Translations under genes and position numbers: made by a program | Origin: an uncultured Alphaproteobacteria bacterium | Lineage (GTDB): Bacteria; Pseudomonadota; Alphaproteobacteria; Bin95 | Assembly (NCBI GenBank): GCA_913060845.1 | Contig: CAJXVF010000193.1 | Location: 1-5,702 of the forward strand | Reading direction: 5' to 3' | Length of the DNA stretch: 5,702 nt | The notes under the pieces: generated by a model | What the model was told of the DNA's origin: nothing | The model's database searches: none | Seen by the model: only the letters and a program-made list of their open reading frames with translations | In this document: positions 1 through 5,702 of the stretch, piece after piece | Position numbering within the stretch: position 1 is the first letter of the stretch | How the letters are laid out: every line of letters begins with the position of its first letter

Positions 1-34
1 TTCGTCGGCAGCGTCAGATGTGTATAAGAGACAG
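1..34 (+). other. Residual Illumina Nextera Read 1 transposase adapter (artefact)
   Basis: Positions 2-34 match the 33-nt Nextera/Tn5 Read 1 adapter. The last 19 bases (16-34) are the Tn5 mosaic end AGATGTGTATAAGAGACAG, and the first 14 are TCGTCGGCAGCGTC. Base 1 (t) could be the last base of an i5 index, which normally precedes this adapter. This is library DNA left in the assembly, not genome sequence. It also explains why the first gene has no start: its reading frame runs back into the adapter, where it meets a TAA at 25-27. Genomic sequence begins at 35. Confidence 0.97.
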
Positions 35-945
35 GCCTCGGTACCTTTATGAGCCAAGAAGCGGCCTTCGTGTTCGCCAAGCGCTCTTGGGGCCCACAAA
101 AGACCCGAGTTCTCGCCTTTAATTTCGGCGACAACTGCCTGATTCCTTATGTTGCTGGCGATATTGGCGTGAAAACTGCCTATGATCTCAAAGGCAAGCG
201 CGTAGCCGTGATTAAGGCTGCACCTGCGTTGAACTACAACGTTTACACGTATCTCCGGTTCGCCGGCCTGACGTGGGACGATGTTGAGCGGGTAGAATTC
301 GGTGGCAGCCGCGCTGCTCAGGAAGCGATTGCGAACGGCAAAGCCGACATCGCATTCACCTCCACGATTTCTAACTACCCTCGCAAGCAGGAAGCGACGC
401 CACGTGGTCTTTCTTGGCCCGCAACGCCGCATAATGACGAGGAAGGCTGGAAGCGTTTCTTCGAAGCTGGTCCTTACTACATCAAGAAGCTCTGCACCGA
501 CGGTGTTGGCCTCTCCAAGGACAAGCCACTTGAAGGCGCTCTGTACCCTTATCCAGTCTTCATGTCCTATCCGAACATCTCTGACGACGTCGCCTACTCA
601 ATGACGAAGACGTTGTTCGAGAGCTACGATTCCATGAAAGACGCAGCTCCTGGCATGAAGGGCTGGAACATCGATAACCAGAAGCTTTCCTGGGTTGTTC
701 CTATCCACAATGGCGCGGTTCGTTACTACAAGGAAATCGGCAAGTGGACGGCAGCTGATCAGAAGAACACTGATGAGATGCTCCGCCGCCAGGACGTTGT
801 TGGTGCTGCTTGGGAAACCACAAGTGCGGCCCATAAAGACAATGACGATGCAACTTTCTACGCTGCTTGGAAGAGCAACCGTGCGGAAGCTCTGAAAGCT
901 GCTGGTTTCGCTGCAGTTTGGACCGAATGGCCGGATCCGAAGTGA
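35..945 (+). CDS. TAXI-family TRAP transporter solute-binding protein, 5'-truncated
   Basis: This is the periplasmic binding protein of a TRAP transporter, which captures an organic anion and delivers it to the membrane permease. The frame is open from the adapter junction (codons for L-G-T-F precede the ATG at 49), so the ATG at 49 is probably internal. The signal peptide and roughly the first 50-70 residues of the usual 320-370 are missing. Counting from that ATG, the TAXI-type segment DLKGKRVAV lies at 46-54. It is followed by an amphipathic helix and the GLTWDDVERVEF / AIANGKADIAF stretch (73-103) typical of the fold. The family-like HNGAVRYYKEIGKW is at 220-233. An aromatic- and alanine-rich tail of about 65 residues follows, longer than in many TAXI proteins that end soon after this motif. 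The fused TRAP permease downstream on the same strand supports the assignment. The ligand cannot be read from the sequence; TAXI systems with known substrates carry dicarboxylates, amino acids or related acids. Confidence 0.88.
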
Positions 946-957
946 TCTGACGATCTA

Positions 958-972
958 GGCAACACCGTTGCC
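958..972 (+). promoter_or_regulatory. Small perfect hairpin after the binding-protein gene
   Basis: GGCAAC, a 3-nt loop (ACC) and GTTGCC form a perfect 6-bp stem 12 bases after the stop codon. A short pyrimidine-rich run (ttgctgttt) follows rather than a true U tract. A second, weaker GC stem (GCCG 984-987 with CGGC 993-996) lies just downstream. This could be a leaky terminator or an mRNA 3'-end stabiliser that sets more binding protein than permease, as is common in transporter operons. That role is inference; the stem is short and the U tract poor. Confidence 0.35.
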
Positions 973-1115
973 TTGCTGTTTAGGCCGTAAGGCGGCGGTT
1001 AGCGTAGTTCGATGACTTGATACGGCTCAGGACCCTGGATGCGGAAACGTGTTTGGGGTCCCCCGTTATCCCCTACAGCAGTTATTAGACTGATCGCGCC
1101 AGAAGTGCGCAAGAC

Positions 1116-1120
1116 AAGGA
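1116..1120 (+). promoter_or_regulatory. Ribosome-binding site that fixes the permease start
   Basis: AAGGA lies 8 nt before the ATG at 1129. The upstream in-frame ATG at 1039 has no comparable site. Its extra 30 residues (rich in Arg and Pro) look unlike a TRAP permease N-terminus, so 1129 is preferred. Confidence 0.75.
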
Positions 1121-1128
1121 TTGTTTTC

Positions 1129-3204
1129 ATGGCTGATACGAACGAAAGCCAAGGTTTTTCGGATGAGGTGCATCGCCGCCTTGAACAGGTCGAGCAGGAG
1201 CAAGAACTCGCCCGGTACCGGACGCTAACGCCGTTTTGGTCATTCCTATTTACATGCTCAATCATCTTTATCGTCGTGCTTGCGACGAACCAGATTTTTA
1301 ATACTGGCTTCTTTCTGGATGATATCTCTGCAGGTCTGAAAGCCATTGGCTTGATTGATGAGGAATGGAAAAAGTTCATCATCATCGACACGCGCTATTA
1401 CTACATTTTGCTAGCGGCGCTCGGGCCGATGGTCTTTATCCTGTTCCCGACATATGCCTCGCAGGACCGGTCCAAAGTACCTTTTTATGACGTAATTTTG
1501 GGCGTCGGTGTTGTTGCCTTAATGCTCTACTTCGTATTCATGGCGCAGAAAATTTTGGACGAAGCTTGGGAATATGATGCGCCCAAAGATACGCAGATTA
1601 TTTGCTTGGTCGCCTGGGCTTATGCCATTGAAATTGGACGGCGGACCGGCGGGTGGTCAATCTTCTTCGTCACGAGCATTGCCTCCTCCTATCTGCTCTG
1701 GGCGGACGCATCGTGGCTGCCGAATGCACTCTCTGGCGCTACGTTTACACTACTGGAATCAGCAGCACTGCTGATCTTGAGCGAGGAAGGCCTACTCGGC
1801 ATTCCGATGCGCGCCTTCGCATACCTTGTGTTCGGCTTCCTGATCTTCGGCGTCGCGCTGCAGTTCACAGGCGCTGGCGCATTCTTCATCAACTTCGCCT
1901 TCGCACTGCTTGGGCATGTGCGGGGCGGACCGGCGAAAGTCGCGATTTTTGCCTCCGGTCTCATGGGCTCTATGAGCGGTAGTGTTGTCACCAACGTGCT
2001 GACGACTGGCACGCTCTCTATTCCCGCGATGAAGCGCGTCGGCTTCAAACCTGCTTATGCTGGCGGTGTTGAAGCTTGTGCCTCAACCGGCGGTACGCTG
2101 ATGCCACCAATCATGGGTGCCACTGCGTTCATTATGGCTGAGTTCCTGAACTTGCCATATTACGAGATCGCATTGGCTGCGGCCGTGCCTTCAATTCTCT
2201 ATTATTTCGGTCTGTTCATGCAGATCGACGCGAACGCGCAAAAGAATGACATGAAGGGCATCCCGCGTGAGGAATTGCCGAAGGTTTTAGATACCATCAA
2301 AGAAGGCTGGTACTACATTTTCTCCTTCGTGCTGTTGGTCTACATGCTTCTAGCCCTGCACCGGGAACAGGAAGCGCCGTTCTACGCAACGGTCGTGCTT
2401 CTGATCATCAACCAAGTGTTTTCCAAAAAGCATCGTTGGGACAGGGTTAAACTAAAGCAGTTCATTATGGCCATGGGCTTGTTGCTTGCAGAGCTTGGCG
2501 GCTTGTTGGCATCTATCGGACTGGTCATCGGTGCGCTGTCGTTCACCGGTATGGCTGGCGGCTTCACCAATGAACTTGTGCATATCGCAGGCAGTAACAC
2601 ACTCATCCTGTTGATGATGGGCGCGCTGACAAGCTTCATCCTCGGCATCGGCCTGACGGTGACAGCGGCCTACATGTTCCTCGCGATCATCCTTGCCCCG
2701 GCCCTGGTCGATACCGGCATGGACCCGATGGCTGTGCATTTGTTCATGCTGTACTGGGCGATGATTTCCTTTATCACGCCGCCGGTTGCAATTGGTGCTT
2801 TTGCAGCGTCGAAGCTCTCTGGTTCTCCTCCGATGAAAACTGGGTTTGAAGCGATGAAGATTGGCGTGGTGATCTACTTCGTGCCGTTCTTCTTCGTCTA
2901 CAACCCAGCGCTGATCGGCCAAGGACCAATTGGTGAAGTCATCATCTCCTTCGTGATGGCGATCATTGGCATCGTCTTCATCGCAAGCGCGATTCAGGGC
3001 GCGATCATGTATCTCGGTGATTTGGGAGGCGGTCTGGTTGGTCTCTTGGGTCGGGCGATATTGTTCTTCGGCGGCATTTGCATTGCAGCACCAGATGGGT
3101 TTGCTGGGTTCCACCTTGCTGAACTGACCTTGGTAGGCGTTGTTTGCGTCGCGGTCGGGCTGGGGCTTGGCAAGCTTGGCTCCAAGAAGCCCGGCCTCGC
3201 CTAA
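1129..3204 (+). CDS. TRAP transporter fused permease subunit (TAXI type, 4TM/12TM)
   Basis: This inner-membrane protein of 691 aa combines the small (DctQ-like) and large (DctM-like) TRAP membrane subunits in one chain. With the binding protein it would import an organic acid using an ion gradient. The N-terminus is charged and Glu-rich (residues 11-30) and probably cytoplasmic. Hydrophobic segments begin near 36-54, 92-108, 120-138 and 157-192 (small-subunit part). Many more run from about 229 to the end. Hallmarks of the large domain are GGPAKVAIFASGLMGSMSGS (266-285), then TTGTLSIPAMK and GGVEACASTGGTLMPPIMGA (312-331), which form the conserved substrate and ion site region. A second copy-like motif, ITPPVAIGAFAASKLSG, is at 549-565. 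The length fits fused TAXI permeases. The gene is intact and starts at 1129, judged by the AAGGA site and the MADTNES start. The first crotonase gene follows after 26 bp, suggesting co-transcription. The substrate is unknown. Confidence 0.94.
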   Translation: MADTNESQGFSDEVHRRLEQVEQEQELARYRTLTPFWSFLFTCSIIFIVVLATNQIFNTGFFLDDISAGLKAIGLIDEEWKKFIIIDTRYYYILLAALGPMVFILFPTYASQDRSKVPFYDVILGVGVVALMLYFVFMAQKILDEAWEYDAPKDTQIICLVAWAYAIEIGRRTGGWSIFFVTSIASSYLLWADASWLPNALSGATFTLLESAALLILSEEGLLGIPMRAFAYLVFGFLIFGVALQFTGAGAFFINFAFALLGHVRGGPAKVAIFASGLMGSMSGSVVTNVLTTGTLSIPAMKRVGFKPAYAGGVEACASTGGTLMPPIMGATAFIMAEFLNLPYYEIALAAAVPSILYYFGLFMQIDANAQKNDMKGIPREELPKVLDTIKEGWYYIFSFVLLVYMLLALHREQEAPFYATVVLLIINQVFSKKHRWDRVKLKQFIMAMGLLLAELGGLLASIGLVIGALSFTGMAGGFTNELVHIAGSNTLILLMMGALTSFILGIGLTVTAAYMFLAIILAPALVDTGMDPMAVHLFMLYWAMISFITPPVAIGAFAASKLSGSPPMKTGFEAMKIGVVIYFVPFFFVYNPALIGQGPIGEVIISFVMAIIGIVFIASAIQGAIMYLGDLGGGLVGLLGRAILFFGGICIAAPDGFAGFHLAELTLVGVVCVAVGLGLGKLGSKKPGLA

Positions 3205-3216
3205 CGCCGTATTTCT

Positions 3217-3222
3217 GAAAGG
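3217..3222 (+). promoter_or_regulatory. Ribosome-binding site of the first crotonase gene
   Basis: GAAAGG lies 8 nt before the ATG at 3231, inside the 26-bp spacer after the permease stop. No terminator fits in this spacer, which supports read-through from the permease gene. Confidence 0.6.
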
Positions 3223-3230
3223 CTCGAAAG

Positions 3231-4019
3231 ATGAGTGAAACGGACGCGGTATCCCGCGTGGACCGCACCCAGGAGGGGGCGGTCGCCGTTCTCACCGTGA
3301 ATAACGTGAAGCGCCGCAACGCGTTTTCGCCCGAAATACGGGCAGAACTCGTTGGCCACCTGAACGATATCGAGACTGATGACGCAACGCGCGCCATCGT
3401 GATCACAGGCGCTGGCGGTACATTCTCTGCTGGTGGTGATCTCTCCACCATGCAGGATATGACGGCATTTGAAGGCCGGAACCGTATCCGCGCAGGTCGC
3501 CAAACAGTTGAGACCATGGCGCGCGGCGAGAAGCCGATTATTGCGGCGGTCGAAGGGTTCGCGTTTGGAGCAGGGCTTAGCCTGGCGCTTCTAGCGGACT
3601 GGATTGTTGTGGCGGATGACGCGACGTTCTGCGCCTCATTCGGCAAGGTTGGCCTGATGGGCGATATGGGATTGTTCTGGACGCTGCCCCAGCGCGTCAA
3701 AGCCGGAAAAGCCAAGCGCATGTTGATGCTGGCGGACGTCGTTGCCGCTGATGAAGCGCTGGAAATTGGCCTGGTTGAGGCCATCGCCCCCAAAGGCCAG
3801 GCGCTATCGGCAGCGCTCAAGAAGGCTCAGGCGTTTGCAGAAGCCGCTCCATTACCGAACCGGCTGACGCGGGAAGCCCTCGCACATTTCCCGGCAGGGC
3901 TGGACGATATGCTGGCTTATGAATCTCAGGGCCAGGGCATTCTATTCACCAGCGCTGATACGACAGAGGGCCTGAACGCATTCTTCGAGAAGCGCAAACC
4001 CGTATTTCAGGGGAATTAG
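3231..4019 (+). CDS. Crotonase-superfamily protein, enoyl-CoA hydratase/isomerase family (paralogue 1)
   Basis: This 262-aa protein has the size of a single-domain crotonase and should act on a CoA thioester in the cytoplasm. The CoA-site strand is at 19-30 (AVLTVNNVKRRN). The first oxyanion-hole loop FSAGGD is at 65-70 and the second, FGAGLSLAL, at 112-120. The two catalytic glutamates of classical hydratase (rat E144 and E164) align with S117 and F137, so ordinary hydration is unlikely. The aspartate of the LxPDxGG motif of PaaG-type isomerases is kept as D145, but the proline before it is Gly (GLMGDMG, 141-147). The C-terminus FFEKRKPVFQGN is also PaaG-like. Isomerisation, or another crotonase reaction using Asp, is therefore more plausible. 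It is about 50% identical to paralogue 2 over a gapless alignment counted by eye. The gene is intact and its last codons overlap the ribosome-binding site of the next gene. The exact substrate is unknown. Confidence 0.9.
   Translation: MSETDAVSRVDRTQEGAVAVLTVNNVKRRNAFSPEIRAELVGHLNDIETDDATRAIVITGAGGTFSAGGDLSTMQDMTAFEGRNRIRAGRQTVETMARGEKPIIAAVEGFAFGAGLSLALLADWIVVADDATFCASFGKVGLMGDMGLFWTLPQRVKAGKAKRMLMLADVVAADEALEIGLVEAIAPKGQALSAALKKAQAFAEAAPLPNRLTREALAHFPAGLDDMLAYESQGQGILFTSADTTEGLNAFFEKRKPVFQGN
4009..4014 (+). promoter_or_regulatory. Ribosome-binding site of paralogue 2, inside the end of paralogue 1
   Basis: AGGGGA is formed by the codons for the conserved C-terminal Gln-Gly-Asn (cag ggg aat) of the upstream gene. 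It sits 8 nt before the ATG at 4023. This spacing favours ATG 4023 over the adjacent GTG at 4020, and the arrangement implies translational coupling. Confidence 0.65.
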
Positions 4020-4022
4020 GTG

Positions 4023-4805
4023 ATGAGTGACGCCGCACCCAAAACGCTTGTTGAGGATCGTGGCTCGGTCCGCATCCTCACAATCAACAATGTCAAACAG
4101 CGCAATGCGTTGACCATGGATGTGAAGGCCGTGTTTGGTCCAGCATTGGCTGAGGCAAAACGCGACCCGAACGTGCGTGCCATCGTTATCACTGGGGCAG
4201 GGGGCACTTTCTCCGCCGGTGGGGATGTAACGCTGTTCGGTGATATGACGCCGGCCAAGGGCCGCCATGTGGTCTACCGCCAGCGGGAATTTCTGCACAC
4301 GATGATCCGGGGCGAAACGCCGATCATCGCTGCAGTTGAAGGCTTTGCTTACGGCGCTGGCTTTGGCGTTGCCATGGCGGCGGATCACATTGTGACGGCA
4401 GAGGATGCAAAATTCTGCGCCGCGTTCAACAAGATCGGTCTTATGCCTGACGGCGGCCTGCTCTACACCCTGCCGCAGCGCGTCGGCATGGGCCGGGCTA
4501 AGGAAATGCTGATGCTGGCCAGTGTCACAGATGGTGTAGAGGCCAAGCGCCTTGGCATGGTCGATGTGCTGGCACCATCAGGCGGCGCATTGGATGCCGC
4601 CCTGGCGAAAGCAGAGAAGTTTGCAGCCGCTGCACCGCTTGCCATCGGCGCGATCAAGGGCGCATTCGCCCGCTGGCCGTTTGATCTAGAAAGCGTGTTC
4701 GCGATCGAGATTGATGCACAACAGGCGCTTATGGGCACTGCGGATGCGACGGAGGCCAGACGCGCCTTCTTCGCCAAACAGAAGCCAGTCTTCAAGGGGG
4801 CCTGA
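4023..4805 (+). CDS. Crotonase-superfamily protein, enoyl-CoA hydratase/isomerase family (paralogue 2)
   Basis: This 260-aa cytoplasmic crotonase-fold protein acts on an acyl-CoA. The start is taken as ATG 4023; the GTG at 4020 would add one residue but is badly spaced from the ribosome-binding site. Numbered from ATG 4023, the oxyanion-hole loops are FSAGGD (63-68) and YGAGFGVAM (110-118). The hydratase glutamate positions are G115 and F135, so both are lost. At the first of these the other two paralogues have Ser, as PaaG does, making this the most divergent site among the three. The PaaG-type GLMPDGG motif is intact at 139-145 with D143. The end, FFAKQKPVFKGA, matches its neighbours. The stretch RAIVITGAGGTFSAGGD is identical to paralogue 1, yet 11 of its 17 codons differ, so the duplication is old and the residues are under selection. 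Likely an enoyl-CoA isomerase-like enzyme; the substrate is unknown. Confidence 0.9.
   Translation: MSDAAPKTLVEDRGSVRILTINNVKQRNALTMDVKAVFGPALAEAKRDPNVRAIVITGAGGTFSAGGDVTLFGDMTPAKGRHVVYRQREFLHTMIRGETPIIAAVEGFAYGAGFGVAMAADHIVTAEDAKFCAAFNKIGLMPDGGLLYTLPQRVGMGRAKEMLMLASVTDGVEAKRLGMVDVLAPSGGALDAALAKAEKFAAAAPLAIGAIKGAFARWPFDLESVFAIEIDAQQALMGTADATEARRAFFAKQKPVFKGA
4794..4800 (+). promoter_or_regulatory. Ribosome-binding site of paralogue 3, inside the end of paralogue 2
   Basis: AAGGGGG comes from the codons for the conserved C-terminal Lys-Gly (aag ggg) plus the first base of the last codon. It lies 8 nt before the ATG at 4809, the same geometry as at the previous junction. Confidence 0.65.
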
Positions 4806-4808
4806 ACC

Positions 4809-5588
4809 ATGAGTGAATACAATCCAGGCGCTACGCTAGAGAAAGACGGTGCCATTGCCGTCCTCACCATGGATGACGTGAAGAAGCGGAATGCGCTTTC
4901 TGAAGCTGTCGTGTCTGATATGGAACGCCATATTGCGGACATCATGGCGGACGATTCCATTCGCGCCGTTGTTCTGACCGGTGCCAATGGAACCTTCTGT
5001 GCTGGCGGTGATATCTCCGGCTTTGACGATATGGATATGCCGCTGCGGCGCCGTATGCCGCGCCTCCAAGGGCTTGCAGCCAAGATTGCGCATTCGGAGA
5101 AGCCAGTGGTTTCTGCCGTTGAAGGCGGTGCGTTTGGCGGCGGGCTGTCTGTGGCGCTGTTGGCAGATCAAGTGATATCGGCGAATAACGCGCGCTTTTG
5201 CGCCTCCTTCGCCAAGATCGGCCTGATGCCTGATGTTGGCTTGCTCGCCACACTAACGGCCCGCGTCGGCATTGGCCGTGCCAAAGAAATCTGCATGTTG
5301 GCGGAAGATGTACCAGCATCCGATGCACTAGCTGATGGCATGGTTGATGAGCTAACCGCACCCGGCCAAGCGCTCGCTCGCGCAAAGGAAGTCGCGGCAG
5401 AATTCGCAGCCATGGCCCCGCTCGCCGTCGGCTACACCAAAGCCATGACTATGCGCTGGCCGATGACGCTCGTGCAGGAACTTGCATGGGAAGGCCAGCT
5501 CCAAGGCGTCCTCTTCTCCACCGACGACCTTCAAGAAGGCCGCGCCGCCTTCTTCGAAAAACGGAAGCCGGCGTTTAAGGGTAAGTAG
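4809..5588 (+). CDS. Crotonase-superfamily protein, enoyl-CoA hydratase/isomerase family (paralogue 3)
   Basis: This 259-aa protein is the third tandem crotonase, about 45% identical to paralogue 2 by hand alignment, with one residue fewer in the variable loop near 74-82. The oxyanion-hole loops are FCAGGD (63-68) and FGGGLSVAL (109-117). The classical hydratase glutamates are replaced by S114 and F134. The PaaG-type GLMPDVG is present at 138-144 with D142. Where the other two have TLPQRV, this copy has TLTARV, losing the conserved Pro. The C-terminus FFEKRKPAFKGK closes the fold like PaaG. It starts 3 bp after the stop of paralogue 2 and is the last gene of the visible unit. It probably shares or extends the acyl-CoA chemistry of its neighbours; whether it is active alone cannot be told from sequence. 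Confidence 0.9.
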   Translation: MSEYNPGATLEKDGAIAVLTMDDVKKRNALSEAVVSDMERHIADIMADDSIRAVVLTGANGTFCAGGDISGFDDMDMPLRRRMPRLQGLAAKIAHSEKPVVSAVEGGAFGGGLSVALLADQVISANNARFCASFAKIGLMPDVGLLATLTARVGIGRAKEICMLAEDVPASDALADGMVDELTAPGQALARAKEVAAEFAAMAPLAVGYTKAMTMRWPMTLVQELAWEGQLQGVLFSTDDLQEGRAAFFEKRKPAFKGK

Positions 5589-5702
5589 GCTGCCCGACAT
5601 TCTAACAATCATAATAGCAACCTAGGGCGCATACAGTCTGCGTATACTGCTAGAGCGGATTTGGATCATTCCGGTTCATAGCCGCATGCAGTGAAGAAGC
5701 TT
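5589..5702 (+). other. Non-coding 3' region after the crotonase triplet
   Basis: No gene is supported in these 114 bases. The sequence turns AT-richer just after the stop (5600-5620). GCCC (5592-5595) and GGGC (5625-5628) could close a large, weak loop. I see no clear stem followed by a T run, so a standard terminator is not visible before the window ends. Confidence 0.6.
5650..5702. repeat. Possible dispersed intergenic repeat fragment at the window edge
   Basis: The stretch begins CTAGAGCGGATTTGG and continues ATCATTCCGGTTCATAGCCG. It resembles the short CTAGAGC-led intergenic repeats that are common in alphaproteobacterial genomes, and it sits exactly where the sequence stops, as expected if assembly broke at a repeat. 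Only one copy is in the window, so this is a pattern-based guess. Confidence 0.22.

Larger units (their letters stand above)
946..1128 (+). other. 183-bp gap between binding-protein and permease genes
   Basis: No gene is supported here. The gap holds the hairpin at 958-972, a GC stem at 984-996, and a longer-range inverted repeat GGACCC (1030-1035) / GGGTCC (1056-1061) with a 20-nt interior. The permease ribosome-binding site is at its right end. I see no convincing -35/-10 pair, but a weak internal promoter cannot be excluded. It is by far the largest spacer in the cluster and so the likeliest point of differential expression. Confidence 0.6.

Noticed and set aside
16..34. Tn5 mosaic end as evidence of a natural transposon
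   Set aside because: It is joined to the synthetic TCGTCGGCAGCGTC part of the library adapter, so it is an artefact.
1039..1128. Upstream in-frame start giving a 721-aa permease
   Set aside because: No good ribosome-binding site, and the added residues are Arg/Pro-rich and unlike the family; ATG 1129 has AAGGA at 8 nt.
2452..3114. 220-aa open frame on the minus strand
   Set aside because: Its His/Arg/Asp/Gln-rich, low-complexity composition mirrors the hydrophobic permease codons on the other strand.
3005..3820. 271-aa open frame on the minus strand
   Set aside because: It lies opposite the permease end and paralogue 1, is dominated by Ser/Ala/Arg/Pro as expected of a codon-bias shadow, and shows no recognisable domain.
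4020..4022. GTG start for paralogue 2
   Set aside because: ATG 4023 is adjacent, has better spacing (8 nt) from AGGGGA, and gives the MSD start resembling the MSE starts of its neighbours.
4463..5083. 206-aa minus-strand frame across the paralogue 2/3 junction
   Set aside because: It is antisense to two clear crotonase genes. Similar Ser/Ala-rich shadows appear opposite the equivalent part of each paralogue, showing it follows from their shared sequence.
5589..5640. Intrinsic terminator after paralogue 3
   Set aside because: Only a 4-bp GCCC/GGGC pairing with a loop of about 29 nt and no T run.

Overview
This is a 5.7-kb piece of what is probably an alphaproteobacterial genome. That assignment is an inference from the moderately GC-rich coding style, the TAXI-type TRAP transporter with a fused permease, and the neighbourhood of CoA-linked acid metabolism; no rRNA or other taxonomic marker is present. 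The first 34 bases are not biological: they match the Illumina Nextera Read 1 transposase adapter. The left edge is therefore a sequencing or assembly end, and the first gene is cut there.

All genes read rightward and look like one transcription unit. First comes a 5'-truncated TAXI-family TRAP solute-binding protein (35-945). A 183-bp gap with small hairpins follows. Next is the fused TRAP permease (1129-3204, 691 aa), then three tandem crotonase-superfamily genes of about 260 aa each (3231-4019, 4023-4805, 4809-5588). These three are separated by 26, 3 and 3 bp from the gene before them. The window ends in about 114 bp of non-coding DNA (5589-5702).

The likely joint role is uptake of an organic acid by a sodium- or proton-driven TRAP system, followed by handling of its CoA thioester by the crotonase paralogues. 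No CoA ligase, dehydrogenase or thiolase is in the window, so the substrate cannot be named. The most interesting point is the crotonase triplet. By hand alignment the paralogues are only about 45-50% identical. All three lack both glutamates of classical enoyl-CoA hydratase but keep the oxyanion-hole glycines and the aspartate seen in PaaG-type isomerases. The conserved C-terminal Lys/Gln-Gly codons of the first two genes also form the Shine-Dalgarno site of the next gene. I see no mobile element, CRISPR array, tRNA or rRNA.
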